Positions 10,113 to 21,687 of a DNA stretch of 64,000 bases are shown here, one piece after another. Source of the DNA: Deinococcus aquiradiocola (GTDB taxonomy: Bacteria > Deinococcota > Deinococci > Deinococcales > Deinococcaceae). The translations under genes and the position numbers were made by a program. Numbering within the stretch: the first letter of the stretch is position 1; each line of letters opens with the position of its first letter. The notes below the pieces were generated by a model. It was not told where the DNA came from. It worked only from the letters and a program-made list of their open reading frames with translations, and made no database searches. Location: assembly GCF_014646915.1 (NCBI RefSeq), contig NZ_BMOE01000001.1:648568-712567 (forward strand), written 5' to 3'.

Positions 10113-10630
10113 GCGGCCCCTCACCGCTGCTGTACGTGACGGGCGGCGCGCGCAGCGGCAAGAGCCGTCACGCGGAAGGGCTGGCCGCCGCGCTGGGCGG
10201 CGACGCCGTGACGTACCTCGCGACGGCGCAGGCCTTCGACACCGAGATGGAAGACCGCATCGGGCGGCACCGCGCCGACCGGCCCGCCGCGTGGGTCACG
10301 CTGGAGGAACCGCTGAACGTCGCGGACGCCCTGCGCGGCGTGAGGGGCGTGGTGCTGCTCGACTGCCTGAGCCTGTGGGTCAGCAACCTCATCCTGCGCG
10401 GCGACGACGACGCGGCCATCCTGCGCGCGGCAGACGCCGTACTGGAGGTGCAGCGCGCGCGCGGCGCGGCCCTCGTCGCCGTCAGCAACGAGGTCGGGGC
10501 GGGCATCGTGCCGGACAACGCCCTCGCTCGCCGGTACCGCGACACGCTCGGCTGGGTGAACCAGCGCTTCGCGCAGGACAGCCGCGAGGCGTGGGCCGTC
10601 ATCAGCGGCCTGCCGCTCCGCCTCAAGTGA
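10109..10630 (+). CDS. cobU: Adenosylcobinamide kinase / adenosylcobinamide-phosphate guanylyltransferase
   Basis: The 173-aa bifunctional enzyme phosphorylates adenosylcobinamide and transfers GMP to give AdoCbi-GDP, the CobS substrate. The P-loop TGGARSGKSRHAE begins at residue 11, followed by VTYLATAQAFDTEMEDRI with RHRADRP. VLLDCLSLWVSNL and VSNEVGAGIVPDN are the typical C-terminal motifs. GTG 10109 overlaps the cobQ stop as GTGA. Confidence 0.95.
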
Positions 10631-10670
10631 TCCCCTCCCCCTCCCCCATCCTTCCCTTGCTGAGGTTCCC

Positions 10671-11780
10671 ATGACGCACCATGAACAGCCGTCCGACCGT
10701 CTCGACACCCTGATCCGCTCCGTCCTGCCCGCCGACCGGGCCGCGATGAGCGCGGCGCGCGAACGTCAGGGCCAGCTCACCAAACCGCCCGGCGCGCTCG
10801 GCCTGCTGGAAGACCTGAGCGTCCGGCTGGCAGGCGTGTTCGGCACGCCCCGGCCTCACCCGGCGGGGTCGGCCGTGATCGTCGCGGCGGGCGACCACGG
10901 CGTCGTCGCGGAGGGCGTGAGCGCCTTCCCGCCGGAAGTGACGCCCGCCATGGTGGCGAACTTCCTGGCGGTCACCCCGGCCGGGCCGGGCGGCGCGGCC
11001 GTGAACGCCATCGCGCGCACAGTGGGCACGCGCGTGTACGTGGCGGACGTGGGCGTGAACGCCGACCTGCCGGACCACCCGGCGCTCGTGCAGGCCAAGG
11101 TGCGGCGCGGCACGCGCAACCTGCGCGCCGAGAGCGCCCTGACGCGGGACGAGGTGACGCGGGCCGTGCTGGCGGGCGCGGACCTCGCGCGGGTCGCGGT
11201 GCAGGACGGCGCGGACCTGATCGTGCCGGGCGAGATGGGCATCGGGAACACCACGCCCGCCGCGGCCGTCACGGCGCGCATGCTGGGCCTGGACGCGCGG
11301 GACGTGACAGGGCGCGGCACGGGCGTGGACGACGCGACACTCACGCACAAGGCAGGGGTCGTGACGGACGCCCTCGCACGCGGCGCGAGCAGCGCGCAGG
11401 ACCCGCTGGGCGTCATGGCGGACCTCGGCGGGCTGGAGCTGGCGTTCATGCTGGGCGTGATGCTGCAGGCGGCCGCCCTGCGGCGTGCCGTGGTGCTGGA
11501 CGGCTTCGTGGAGGGCAGCGCGGCCCTGGTGGGCGTGGCACTCGCCCCGAACCTCGCGGACTACCTGTTCCCGGCAGGCGTGTGCGCCGAACGCGGGCAC
11601 GCCGCACAGCTCGCGCACCTGCAGCTCACGCCGATGTTCGACCTGGGCCTGCGGCTCGGTGAGGGGACAGGCGGGGTGCTGGCCGTCCCGCTGCTCCTGA
11701 GTGCCGCTGCGACCCTGCGCGACATGCAGACCTTCGCGGAGGCGGGCGTGCCGGGCAGCGAGACGCAAGACAGGAGTTAA
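10671..11780 (+). CDS. cobT: Nicotinate-nucleotide-dimethylbenzimidazole phosphoribosyltransferase
   Basis: The 369-aa enzyme makes alpha-ribazole phosphate from nicotinate mononucleotide and the lower-ligand base. Key motifs are GRLTKPPGALG-like QGQLTKPPGALGLLE, VIVAAGDHGVVAEGVSA, GEMGIGNTTPAAAV and the C-terminal DGFVEGSAALVGVAL. It is the last gene of the operon, 40 bp after cobU and followed by a strong hairpin. The nearby cobS/cobC complete the pathway with its product. Confidence 0.95.
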   Translation: MTHHEQPSDRLDTLIRSVLPADRAAMSAARERQGQLTKPPGALGLLEDLSVRLAGVFGTPRPHPAGSAVIVAAGDHGVVAEGVSAFPPEVTPAMVANFLAVTPAGPGGAAVNAIARTVGTRVYVADVGVNADLPDHPALVQAKVRRGTRNLRAESALTRDEVTRAVLAGADLARVAVQDGADLIVPGEMGIGNTTPAAAVTARMLGLDARDVTGRGTGVDDATLTHKAGVVTDALARGASSAQDPLGVMADLGGLELAFMLGVMLQAAALRRAVVLDGFVEGSAALVGVALAPNLADYLFPAGVCAERGHAAQLAHLQLTPMFDLGLRLGEGTGGVLAVPLLLSAAATLRDMQTFAEAGVPGSETQDRS

Positions 11781-11840
11781 GCGCCGGAAATACGGCTTCC
11801 GTCCGGTCCATCATGACCCCGCGAGGCCCAGGACAGCAGG

Positions 11841-11870
11841 CAGCGCCGCCCAGGCTTCGGGGCGGCGCTG
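11841..11870 (+). terminator. Terminator of the cobalamin operon
   Basis: A perfect 11-bp stem, CAGCGCCGCCC (11841-11851) with 11860-11870 and an 8-nt loop, lies 60 nt after the cobT stop. It is followed by the T-containing ctgtgttctg. Confidence 0.75.
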
Positions 11871-12086
11871 CTGTGTTCTGGACGGGAACGTGCGGGGTGC
11901 GGCCGATCAAGTCAGGGACCGACCGGCGTGCGGTTCAGACGGTGTTGACCGTGACCGGCGCAGTTCCGCAGGAGAGGACGCCTGCCCGCTTCCATCTCCT
12001 CCAGAGCGGAGGTGTTGGTGCTCGCAGCCGGGCGGCGGCTTCGCGTTCCGCTCGGCTGAACTCCAGGCGTTCAGCCTGGTCTGGTC
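11871..12086. other. Intergenic stretch between convergent cobT and the MhqO-MhqD gene
   Basis: I see no supported gene here. A perfect 8-bp hairpin, GGCTGAAC (12054-12061) with GTTCAGCC (12069-12076) and a 7-nt loop, lies just past the minus-strand gene's stop and is a candidate terminator for it, although it lacks a T-run. Confidence 0.4.
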
Positions 12087-13733
12087 TCAGACGCTTCTGA
12101 GGGTGAGGTCCTGCATCATGCGGCCCACGGCGTCCAGTTCGTCCTGCACGATGGTGTGCGGCATGCCGGGGTACACGCGGGCGTCCACCCTGGCGCCGAG
12201 GTCGGCGAGGAGGGCAGCGCTTTCCTCGAAGCGGGCGTGGGGGATGTGCGCGTCGCGGTCGCTGTTGCCCATGAAGATGGGGGTGCCGTCCAGGTCGCCC
12301 TGGTGCTGGAGGGTGATGAGGCCGCCGCTGAGGAGGGCGACGCCGCCGTAGCGTTTCGGGTGGCGGGCGACGTACTCGCTGACGAGGCACGCGCCCTGCG
12401 AGAAGCCGCCGAGGATGACGCGGTCGGCGCTGATGCCGGTCTCGGCGAGTTCGTGCATCAGGCCGTCGAGGCGGGCGAGGGCCTGGTCGAGGTACGGCTG
12501 GTTCTGCTGGACGGGCGCGAGGAAGCTCTGCGGGTACCAGGTGTTGCCGGTCGCCTGCGGGGCGAGGTAGGCGTACGCGGACTGGTTCCACTGTTCGCTG
12601 AGGGTGAGGATGTCGGCGGCGGTCCCGCCGCGTCCGTGCACGAGGATCATGGCGACGCGGGCGTCCGTGAGGGCGCGTCCGGCGTGGAGGGTGTTGTCGT
12701 TGCGGGTGGCGGCGGCAGTGGTGGCCTGGCCGCTGGTGCCGCCGCCGATCTCGACGCCGTACTCGCGGTTCACGATGCGCGGCACGCGGCGTTCGATGTC
12801 GGCGCGCCGGTTCTCGAACCATGCGGGGAGTTTGAGGCTGCTGCCGAGGCGTTCGACGGGTTCGTCGTCGGGGAAGCCGGGGGCGTCGGTGGCGATCTCG
12901 AAGAGGACGCCGTTCGGTTCGCGGAAGTAGATGCTGTGGAAGTACTGGCGGTCCTGGACGGGCGTGGCGCCGTACCCGGCAGCGCGCAGCTGCGTGAGGT
13001 ATTCGGCCTGTTCGGTGTCGTCGACGGTACGCAGGGCGACGTGGTGGATGCTGCCCGCGCCGAAGCTGCCGCGCGGCTGGCCTTTGCGTTCGACGGCGTC
13101 CACGTAGAGGCCCACGCCGTCCCCGGCGCCCTGGTAGCGGTGGCGGACGCCGCCCACGTCGGCGGTGAGTTCGTCGTTCTCGCTGCCGACGGCGCGGAAG
13201 CCGAGCTGGCCGACGAGCAGGTCGTGGATCGGCTGGTGGTCGTTCACCCAGAGGGTCACGCTGTGGAAGCCGTGCAGGGCGTGTTCATGTGGGACGGTGG
13301 CGTCCGGCCAGGGGTGGGGGACCTGCATGCCGTCGTCGCCGACGAGTTCGATCCAGGTGCCGTCGGGGTCTTCGAGGTTGAGGACGGTCTGGCCGAAGCG
13401 GGTGGTCTGCGTGACCTTGAAGCCGTCCTGGGTGAGGCGGTCCTGCCAGTACGGGAGGCTGTGGCTGGGGGCGCTGTAGGCGGTGGCGACGGCTTCGCCG
13501 TTGCCGCGCACGCCGCGTTTGGCGCCCTGCCAGGGGAAGTGGGTCATGACGGTGCCGGGGCTGCCGACGTGGTCGCCGTAGTAGAGGTGGTAGGTGCCGG
13601 GGTCGTCGAAGTTGACGGTGACCTTGACCATGCGCTGGCCGAGCAGGACGCTGTAGAAGTCGACGTTGCGCTGGGCGTCGGCGGCCATCACGGTCACGTG
13701 GTGCAGGCCTTGAACGGGGTTCTTCATACGCAC
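12087..13733 (-). CDS. Fusion of ring-cleaving glyoxalase-type dioxygenase (MhqO-like) and carboxylesterase (MhqD-like)
   Basis: The protein is 548 aa. Residues 1-310 form a tandem vicinal-oxygen-chelate unit (GLHHVTVMAAD, HSVTLWVND, SIHHVALRT, GVLFEIATD) like MhqO-type hydroquinone dioxygenases. Residues about 350-548 form an alpha/beta hydrolase of the phospholipase/carboxylesterase type, with the nucleophile in LGGFSQGACL, Asp in GNSDRDAH and His in GMPHTI, like MhqD. In B. subtilis these are separate proteins of the MhqR regulon answering quinones and catechols. GTG 13733 is supported by AGAGG 6 nt upstream; ATG 13727 is the alternative. A MarR gene lies directly upstream on the same strand. 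Confidence 0.85.
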   Translation of the reverse strand: MRMKNPVQGLHHVTVMAADAQRNVDFYSVLLGQRMVKVTVNFDDPGTYHLYYGDHVGSPGTVMTHFPWQGAKRGVRGNGEAVATAYSAPSHSLPYWQDRLTQDGFKVTQTTRFGQTVLNLEDPDGTWIELVGDDGMQVPHPWPDATVPHEHALHGFHSVTLWVNDHQPIHDLLVGQLGFRAVGSENDELTADVGGVRHRYQGAGDGVGLYVDAVERKGQPRGSFGAGSIHHVALRTVDDTEQAEYLTQLRAAGYGATPVQDRQYFHSIYFREPNGVLFEIATDAPGFPDDEPVERLGSSLKLPAWFENRRADIERRVPRIVNREYGVEIGGGTSGQATTAAATRNDNTLHAGRALTDARVAMILVHGRGGTAADILTLSEQWNQSAYAYLAPQATGNTWYPQSFLAPVQQNQPYLDQALARLDGLMHELAETGISADRVILGGFSQGACLVSEYVARHPKRYGGVALLSGGLITLQHQGDLDGTPIFMGNSDRDAHIPHARFEESAALLADLGARVDARVYPGMPHTIVQDELDAVGRMMQDLTLRSV

Positions 13734-13753
13734 AGTAAACCTCTTGATGTTAA

Positions 13754-13783
13754 ACTATATTGTAGACCGAGACACCTTGTGAA
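13754..13783 (-). promoter_or_regulatory. Candidate promoter of the MhqO-MhqD fusion gene
   Basis: On the minus strand TTCACA (13783-13778) is 18 nt from TATAGT (13759-13754). It lies in the 56-bp gap after the MarR gene. A TTAAA-n4-ATTGT element here resembles TTAAA-n6-ATTGT at the MarR promoter and could be a shared operator half. Confidence 0.4.
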
Positions 13784-13789
13784 GCCTCT

Positions 13790-14248
13790 TCATCCTTCCG
13801 CCTGCAGCGACAGCCCCAGCTTCTTGCTCAGCGCCGCCAGCTGCGTCAGCTCCTCCTGCGTCAGGGCCGAGAACACGCCCAGCACGTTCTGCACGTGACG
13901 CGGCATCAGCATCCCGATCAATTCCTTGCCCTTCTCGGTGAGCGACACCGTCATCACGCGCCGGTCCCGCAGGTCGCGCTCGCGGCCCACCAGCCCGTCC
14001 CGCTCCAGATTGTCGATCACCATCGTCAGGTTCCCGCTCGACCGCAGGATCTTGTCGGCCAGCTGCCGCTGACTGAGCGGCCCCAGATGATGCAGGGCCT
14101 CCAGCACCCCGAACTGACTGATCGTGAGACTGTGGGCCGCCAGATGCCTGTTGGCCCTGTTTTCCATCGCGTGCGCCGCACGCCAGACCTTGATGTAGGC
14201 GTCCAGCGCCGCCCGTTCCTCGGCAGAGCCGCTGTACCGTGTCGACAT
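13790..14248 (-). CDS. MarR family regulator, MhqR-like
   Basis: The 152-aa protein has the winged-helix arrangement of MarR. The recognition region is LTISQFGVLEALHHLGPLSQRQLADKIL, with SSGNLTMVIDNLERDGLV, and the wing is RDLRDRRVMTVSLTEKG. N- and C-terminal helices would form the dimer interface. It sits directly upstream of, and co-oriented with, the quinone/aromatic detoxification fusion gene, and an inverted repeat overlaps its own promoter. The simplest model is a repressor of itself and the fusion gene released by electrophiles; the ligand is inferred from the neighbour. Confidence 0.85.
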   Translation of the reverse strand: MSTRYSGSAEERAALDAYIKVWRAAHAMENRANRHLAAHSLTISQFGVLEALHHLGPLSQRQLADKILRSSGNLTMVIDNLERDGLVGRERDLRDRRVMTVSLTEKGKELIGMLMPRHVQNVLGVFSALTQEELTQLAALSKKLGLSLQAEG

Positions 14249-14254
14249 ATGCTG

Positions 14255-14291
14255 TTCATCTTAAAGACTTCATTGTGAAAGACAAGATGAA
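14255..14291 (-). promoter_or_regulatory. MarR-gene promoter with flanking inverted repeat
   Basis: On the minus strand TTGTCT (14285-14280) is 16 nt from TAAGAT (14263-14258), 9 nt before the ATG, suggesting leaderless transcription. TTCATCTT (14255-14262) and AAGATGAA (14284-14291) are perfect inverted arms that overlap the two promoter hexamers, a good arrangement for autorepression. Confidence 0.5.
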
Positions 14292-14357
14292 GACGCCTGC
14301 CTCCCCACCAGCCGCGCCTGTCCAACCCTGCTGACGTTCCGCCGCACCTCACGGGCG

Positions 14358-14363
14358 TAAAGT
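14358..14363 (+). promoter_or_regulatory. -10 box for leaderless gnd
   Basis: TAAAGT is 6 nt before the gnd ATG (14370) and no SD is visible, consistent with a leaderless mRNA. Confidence 0.5.
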
Positions 14364-14369
14364 GTCCCC

Positions 14370-15863
14370 ATGACGCAAACTCCCGAACCCCAGACGGCAG
14401 GCCAGCACGAAGCTCAGTCCGACATCGGCGTGGTCGGCCTCGCCGTGATGGGCGAGAACCTCATCCTGAACATGGCCAGCAAGGGCTTCACCGTCTCCGC
14501 CTTCAACCGCACCGTCAGCAAGGTCACGGACTTCGTGGAAGGCCGCGCCAGAGGCCAGAGCATCGTCGGCGCCTACGACCTCCCCGAACTCGTCTCGCAG
14601 CTCAAGAAGCCCCGCAAGGTCATGCTGATGGTCAAGGCCGGACCCGCCGTCGACAGCTTCATCGAGGCGCTCGTCCCGCTCCTCGAACCCGGCGACATCA
14701 TCATCGACGGCGGCAACACCCACTTCCCCGACACCGTGCGCCGTGAGGCCGCCCTGCGCGAGAAGGGCCTGCTGTTCATCGGAACCGGCGTGTCCGGCGG
14801 CGAGGAAGGCGCCCTCACCGGCCCCAGCATCATGCCCGGCGGCAGTGCCGAAGCGTGGCCGGCCGTGAAACCCATCTTCCAGGGCATCGCCGCCAAGGTC
14901 GCGGACGGCACCCCCTGCTGCGACTGGGTCGGCGAGGGCGGCGCGGGCCACTTCGTCAAGATGGTCCACAACGGCATCGAGTACGCCGACATGCAGATGA
15001 TCGCCGAGAGCTACAGCCTCCTGCACGGCACGCTCGGCCTCACGCCCCCCGAGATCGGGCACATCTTCGAGGACTGGAACAAGGGCGAGCTGAACAGCTA
15101 CCTCATCGAGATCACCGCCGACATCCTCAGCAAACAGGACGACGAGACCGGCCAGCCGCTCGTGGACCTCATCCTCGACACCGCCGGGCAGAAAGGCACC
15201 GGCAAGTGGACCTCCACCACCGCGCTCGACGTCGGCTCTCCCGCCGCCACCATCACCGAAGCCGTGTACGCCCGCGCCATCAGCGCCCTCAAGGAAGAAC
15301 GCGTGGCCGCCAGCAAGGTCCTGAACGGACCCGCCACGCAGCCCACCCCGAATAAAGAGGAATTCGTCGAACAGGTCCGCAAGGCCCTGTACGCCTCCAA
15401 GATCGCCGCGTACGCCCAGGGCTTCCAGCTCATGAAGCTCGCCGCGGCCGAGAACGGCTGGACGCTCGACTTCGGCAGCATCGCCATGATGTGGCGCGGC
15501 GGCTGCATCATCCGCGCCGCGTTCCTCGACGACATCAAGGCCGCGTACGACGCGCAGGCTGACCTGGGCAACCTGCTCCTCGCCCCGTATTTCGCGGGCA
15601 TCATGGACAGCCACCAGGCCGCGTGGCGTCAGGTCGTCGCGACCGCCGTCCTGGGCGGCGTGTGGGTGCCCGCCTTCAGCAGCGCCCTCGCGTACTACGA
15701 CGGGTACCGCAGCGAGCGCCTGCCCGCCAACATCCTGCAGGCGCAGCGCGACTACTTCGGCGCGCACACCTACGAACGCACCGACCGCCCGCGCGGCGAG
15801 TTCTTCCACACCAACTGGACCGGGCGCGGCGGCACCACCGCCAGCAGCACCTACAACGCCTGA
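14370..15863 (+). CDS. gnd: 6-phosphogluconate dehydrogenase, decarboxylating
   Basis: The 497-aa enzyme oxidises 6-phosphogluconate to ribulose 5-phosphate with NADP in the pentose phosphate pathway. The N-terminal Rossmann motif is [15 protein letters not shown] with FNRT. Catalytic-region motifs are [33 protein letters not shown] (catalytic Lys/His) and [13 protein letters not shown]. The C-terminal substrate-binding segment includes [19 protein letters not shown]. Full length for the dimeric long form. A 15-bp terminator hairpin follows. Confidence 0.97.
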   Translation: MTQTPEPQTAGQHEAQSDIGVVGLAVMGENLILNMASKGFTVSAFNRTVSKVTDFVEGRARGQSIVGAYDLPELVSQLKKPRKVMLMVKAGPAVDSFIEALVPLLEPGDIIIDGGNTHFPDTVRREAALREKGLLFIGTGVSGGEEGALTGPSIMPGGSAEAWPAVKPIFQGIAAKVADGTPCCDWVGEGGAGHFVKMVHNGIEYADMQMIAESYSLLHGTLGLTPPEIGHIFEDWNKGELNSYLIEITADILSKQDDETGQPLVDLILDTAGQKGTGKWTSTTALDVGSPAATITEAVYARAISALKEERVAASKVLNGPATQPTPNKEEFVEQVRKALYASKIAAYAQGFQLMKLAAAENGWTLDFGSIAMMWRGGCIIRAAFLDDIKAAYDAQADLGNLLLAPYFAGIMDSHQAAWRQVVATAVLGGVWVPAFSSALAYYDGYRSERLPANILQAQRDYFGAHTYERTDRPRGEFFHTNWTGRGGTTASSTYNA

Positions 15864-15891
15864 TCGCCACGTTGCCGTAACACCATCCAGA

Positions 15892-15927
15892 GCGAGCGCC
15901 CCCGGACCTGAATCCGGGGGCGCTCGC
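15892..15927. terminator. Bidirectional terminator between gnd and the Fe-S oxidoreductase gene
   Basis: A perfect 15-bp stem (15892-15906 with 15913-15927) encloses a 6-nt loop. It lies between convergent stops and has no T-run. Confidence 0.75.
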
Positions 15928-15972
15928 CTGTTCACTGCCGGGCCTGACTGTCCTGCACGGCCCCTGGTCTGT

Positions 15973-19332
<3,360 letters not shown>

Positions 19333-19384
19333 GGTGTCCTCCGGGTGGCCGGGTGCGGTCCGGCCAGGAAAGCGGGAATATTGA

Positions 19385-19400
19385 ACTTGGTCCAAGTATA
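19385..19400 (-). promoter_or_regulatory. Palindromic operator over a -10 box of the Fe-S oxidoreductase gene
   Basis: ACTTGG-T-CCAAGT (19385-19397) is a perfect 13-bp palindrome. On the minus strand it overlaps TATACT (19400-19395), a good -10, about 63 nt before the TTG start. Palindromes of this size suit TetR-type regulators; which one is unknown. No convincing -35 is seen. Confidence 0.45.
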
Positions 19401-19554
19401 ACGGCCCTGGCCACCGGACGTGCAGGGCGGAACGAGGCGCAGCGGACAGCCCGGACGGAAGTGCAGTGGCGGGCCGGAGCGGCGGGACGACGGGTCAGCT
19501 GCATGCTACTCCATGCCCGCACGTGCACCCGGACCCCCGCAGTCCAGCAGGAAA

Positions 19555-19583
19555 CGCCCACCTGCCGGGAAGGCAGATGGGCG
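19555..19583 (-). terminator. Terminator of murA
   Basis: On the minus strand, a 12-bp stem with one wobble (19583-19572 with 19566-19555) and a 5-nt loop is followed by TTT. It lies 23 nt after the murA stop. Confidence 0.7.
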
Positions 19584-19605
19584 CGCGTCCCTCGGCAGGA
19601 ACAGC

Positions 19606-20892
19606 TCAGTCCATGGCAGTGGCGAGGACCGGTTCGGGCTGCACGGCGCTCGCACCGATGGCCCGCAGGCGCTCCGCGAAGCGCTCGTAGCCACGGTTGA
19701 TGTACACCATGCCGTCGATGGTCGTCTCGCCCTCGGCGGCCAGGGCGGCCACCACGAGCGCCGCACCCGCGCGGATGTCGGCGGCCTTGACGGGCGCGCC
19801 GTGCAGGGGGGCGCCCTGGATGGTCTGGGTGTGGCCGCTCACCTTGATGTTCGCGCCCATGCGGTGCAGTTCCACGACGTGCGTGAGGCGGTCGGTGTAC
19901 ACGCCGTCCGTGACGACGCTGGTGCCGGGCACCGTGGCGAGCAGCGCGCTCATCTGCGGCTGGATGTCGGTCGGGAAGCCGGGGAAGGAGCCGGTGGTGA
20001 TGTCGGTGGGGAGCAGCACGCCGCTGGTGGCGTTGACGGACAGGGTGTCGTCCGTTTCGAGGATGCTGACGCCCATCTCGGTGAGTTTCATGCTGAGGGC
20101 GCGCATGTGGTCGGGGCGCACGCCGGTCAGGGTGAGGTGGCTGCGGGTGGCGGCCGCCGCGATCATCAGGGTGCCCGCCTCGATGCGGTCGGGGATGACG
20201 GTGTACTCGCCGCCGCGCAGGGAGGCCACGCCGGTCACGACGAGGGTGTGGGTGCCCGCACCTTCGATGTTCGCGCCGAGGCTGTTGAGGAAGCCGATCA
20301 TGTCGACGACGTCGGTGTCGATGCTGGCGTTCTCGAGCACGACCTGTCCGGTGCCGAGCACGGCGGCCAGGATGGCGTTCTGGGTGGCGCCGACGGTCAG
20401 CATCTCGAAGACGTAGCGGCCGCCGAGGGGCGCGACGCGGCGCGCCTCGAAGTTCCCGCCTTCCTCGTCGAGGTCCACGCCGAGTGCGCGGAAGGCCTTG
20501 ACGTGCTGGTCGACGGGGCGGTGACCGAAGGCGCAGCCGCCGGGCATGCTGACGGTCGCTTCGCCCGCGCGGGACAGCAGGGCGCCCATCACGATGAAGC
20601 TGGCGCGCATCTTGGACACGAGCGAGTAGGGCGTCTCGGTGTTCAGGATGTCGGGGGTGTGCAGGGTGAGGGTGTTGGGTCCCTCCCAGGTGTGGCGCGT
20701 GCCGAGGTGCGTCACGATGTCCAGGATCGTGTAGATGTCCGACAGGCGCGGAATGCCGTGCAGGCGGACGGGTTCGCGGCTCAGCAGGCTGGCCACGATG
20801 ATGGGGAGCGCGGCGTTTTTGCTGGGTTGGACAGCGTATTCGCCTTTCAGGGTGCGGCCGCCGACGATCTGCATGGGGGTGAGCTGGAGCAT
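19606..20892 (-). CDS. murA: UDP-N-acetylglucosamine 1-carboxyvinyltransferase
   Basis: The 428-aa enzyme transfers enolpyruvate to UDP-GlcNAc, the first committed step of peptidoglycan synthesis. The N-terminus is MLQLTPMQIVGGRTLKGEY, with SKNAALPI (catalytic Lys/Asn). The loop Cys attacked by fosfomycin is present in SMPGGCAFGHRPVD. ATG 20892 (AAGGA about 9 nt upstream) matches the family N-terminus. An in-frame ATG at 20997 has a textbook SD (GGGAGG-AAAAA-ATG) and would add 35 residues. Both starts are plausible biochemically; the family start is listed. Confidence 0.95.
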   Translation of the reverse strand: MLQLTPMQIVGGRTLKGEYAVQPSKNAALPIIVASLLSREPVRLHGIPRLSDIYTILDIVTHLGTRHTWEGPNTLTLHTPDILNTETPYSLVSKMRASFIVMGALLSRAGEATVSMPGGCAFGHRPVDQHVKAFRALGVDLDEEGGNFEARRVAPLGGRYVFEMLTVGATQNAILAAVLGTGQVVLENASIDTDVVDMIGFLNSLGANIEGAGTHTLVVTGVASLRGGEYTVIPDRIEAGTLMIAAAATRSHLTLTGVRPDHMRALSMKLTEMGVSILETDDTLSVNATSGVLLPTDITTGSFPGFPTDIQPQMSALLATVPGTSVVTDGVYTDRLTHVVELHRMGANIKVSGHTQTIQGAPLHGAPVKAADIRAGAALVVAALAAEGETTIDGMVYINRGYERFAERLRAIGASAVQPEPVLATAMD

Positions 20893-20996
20893 GGGAGGGG
20901 TTCCTTTTGACGGCAGGTTTTCTCTGAAACTGGCCGGAATGATCATAAGAGAAGATGAAGAGGGGGGCAAGGCTGGGTCGCGTGTGGCCGCAGGCA

Positions 20997-21025
20997 TTTT
21001 TTCCTCCCGCATCTTACACACTATA
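20997..21025 (-). promoter_or_regulatory. murA promoter and strong upstream SD/start
   Basis: On the minus strand TATAGT (21025-21020) is followed after 11 nt by GGGAGG-AAAAA-ATG (ATG at 20997). This ATG is in frame with murA, 35 codons upstream of the usual start. No good -35 is seen. Confidence 0.4.
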
Positions 21026-21093
21026 CTCAGGTGCGTCTAGTGAGCGGTGGGGTGCGCATGCTACGCTTGAGCCAGCTGCGCCGCAGACGCCCG

Positions 21094-21145
21094 GCGGGCC
21101 GGAGCGGGTAAAGCGGGACCGCCCGAATCCGCCCGTCCGGCCCGC
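21094..21145. other. GC-rich stem-loop in the murA / ribbon-helix-helix intergenic region
   Basis: The 420-bp gap 20893-21312 between divergent genes holds no supported ORF apart from the possible murA extension. It contains a perfect 10-bp stem (GCGGGCCGGA 21094-21103 with 21136-21145) enclosing 32 nt that can fold again (cgggaccgcccg). Downstream, TTGAGG (21146-21151) is a possible -35 for the plus-strand gene. It could be a leader RNA structure or an attenuator. Confidence 0.35.
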
Positions 21146-21312
21146 TTGAGGGCACCGTTTGCGCGTGATAGCCTGATGAGAAGTCATTAAACCACCATGC
21201 CCACCCATTCGCCCCCGCTCCGTCCAGCCACGCCGCCACCCCCAGGGTGCCGGACCGCCAGGAGCCGGGCCTGGACCCGGAGTGCTGGTCCCTTCAGTCC
21301 AAGAGGTCAGGA

Positions 21313-21537
<225 letters not shown>

Positions 21538-21563
21538 CCCCTCGCTGCACGCCCCCCCGGCCA

Positions 21564-21590
21564 CGGGTGGACCCTCAGACGGTCCACCCG
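21564..21590 (+). terminator. Terminator after the ribbon-helix-helix gene
   Basis: A perfect 10-bp stem (CGGGTGGACC 21564-21573 with 21581-21590) encloses a 7-nt loop, followed by ttcgcctt. Confidence 0.65.
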
Positions 21591-21673
21591 TTCGCCTTGC
21601 CTGCCCGCCCGGAGAAGCCATGACGCTCACCCCGCCGCACACCCCACGCCCCGCATGACACGGCACGAGCCGG

Positions 21674-21679
21674 TAGACT
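21674..21679 (+). promoter_or_regulatory. -10 box for leaderless kinase gene
   Basis: TAGACT lies 8 nt before ATG 21688, which decides that start over the upstream in-frame ATG 21655. Confidence 0.5.
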
Positions 21680-21687
21680 GGAACGCG

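Noticed and set aside
21060..21145. tRNA gene
   Set aside because: The strong stem and a CGAATCC string suggested a T-arm, but no acceptor/anticodon cloverleaf can be drawn.
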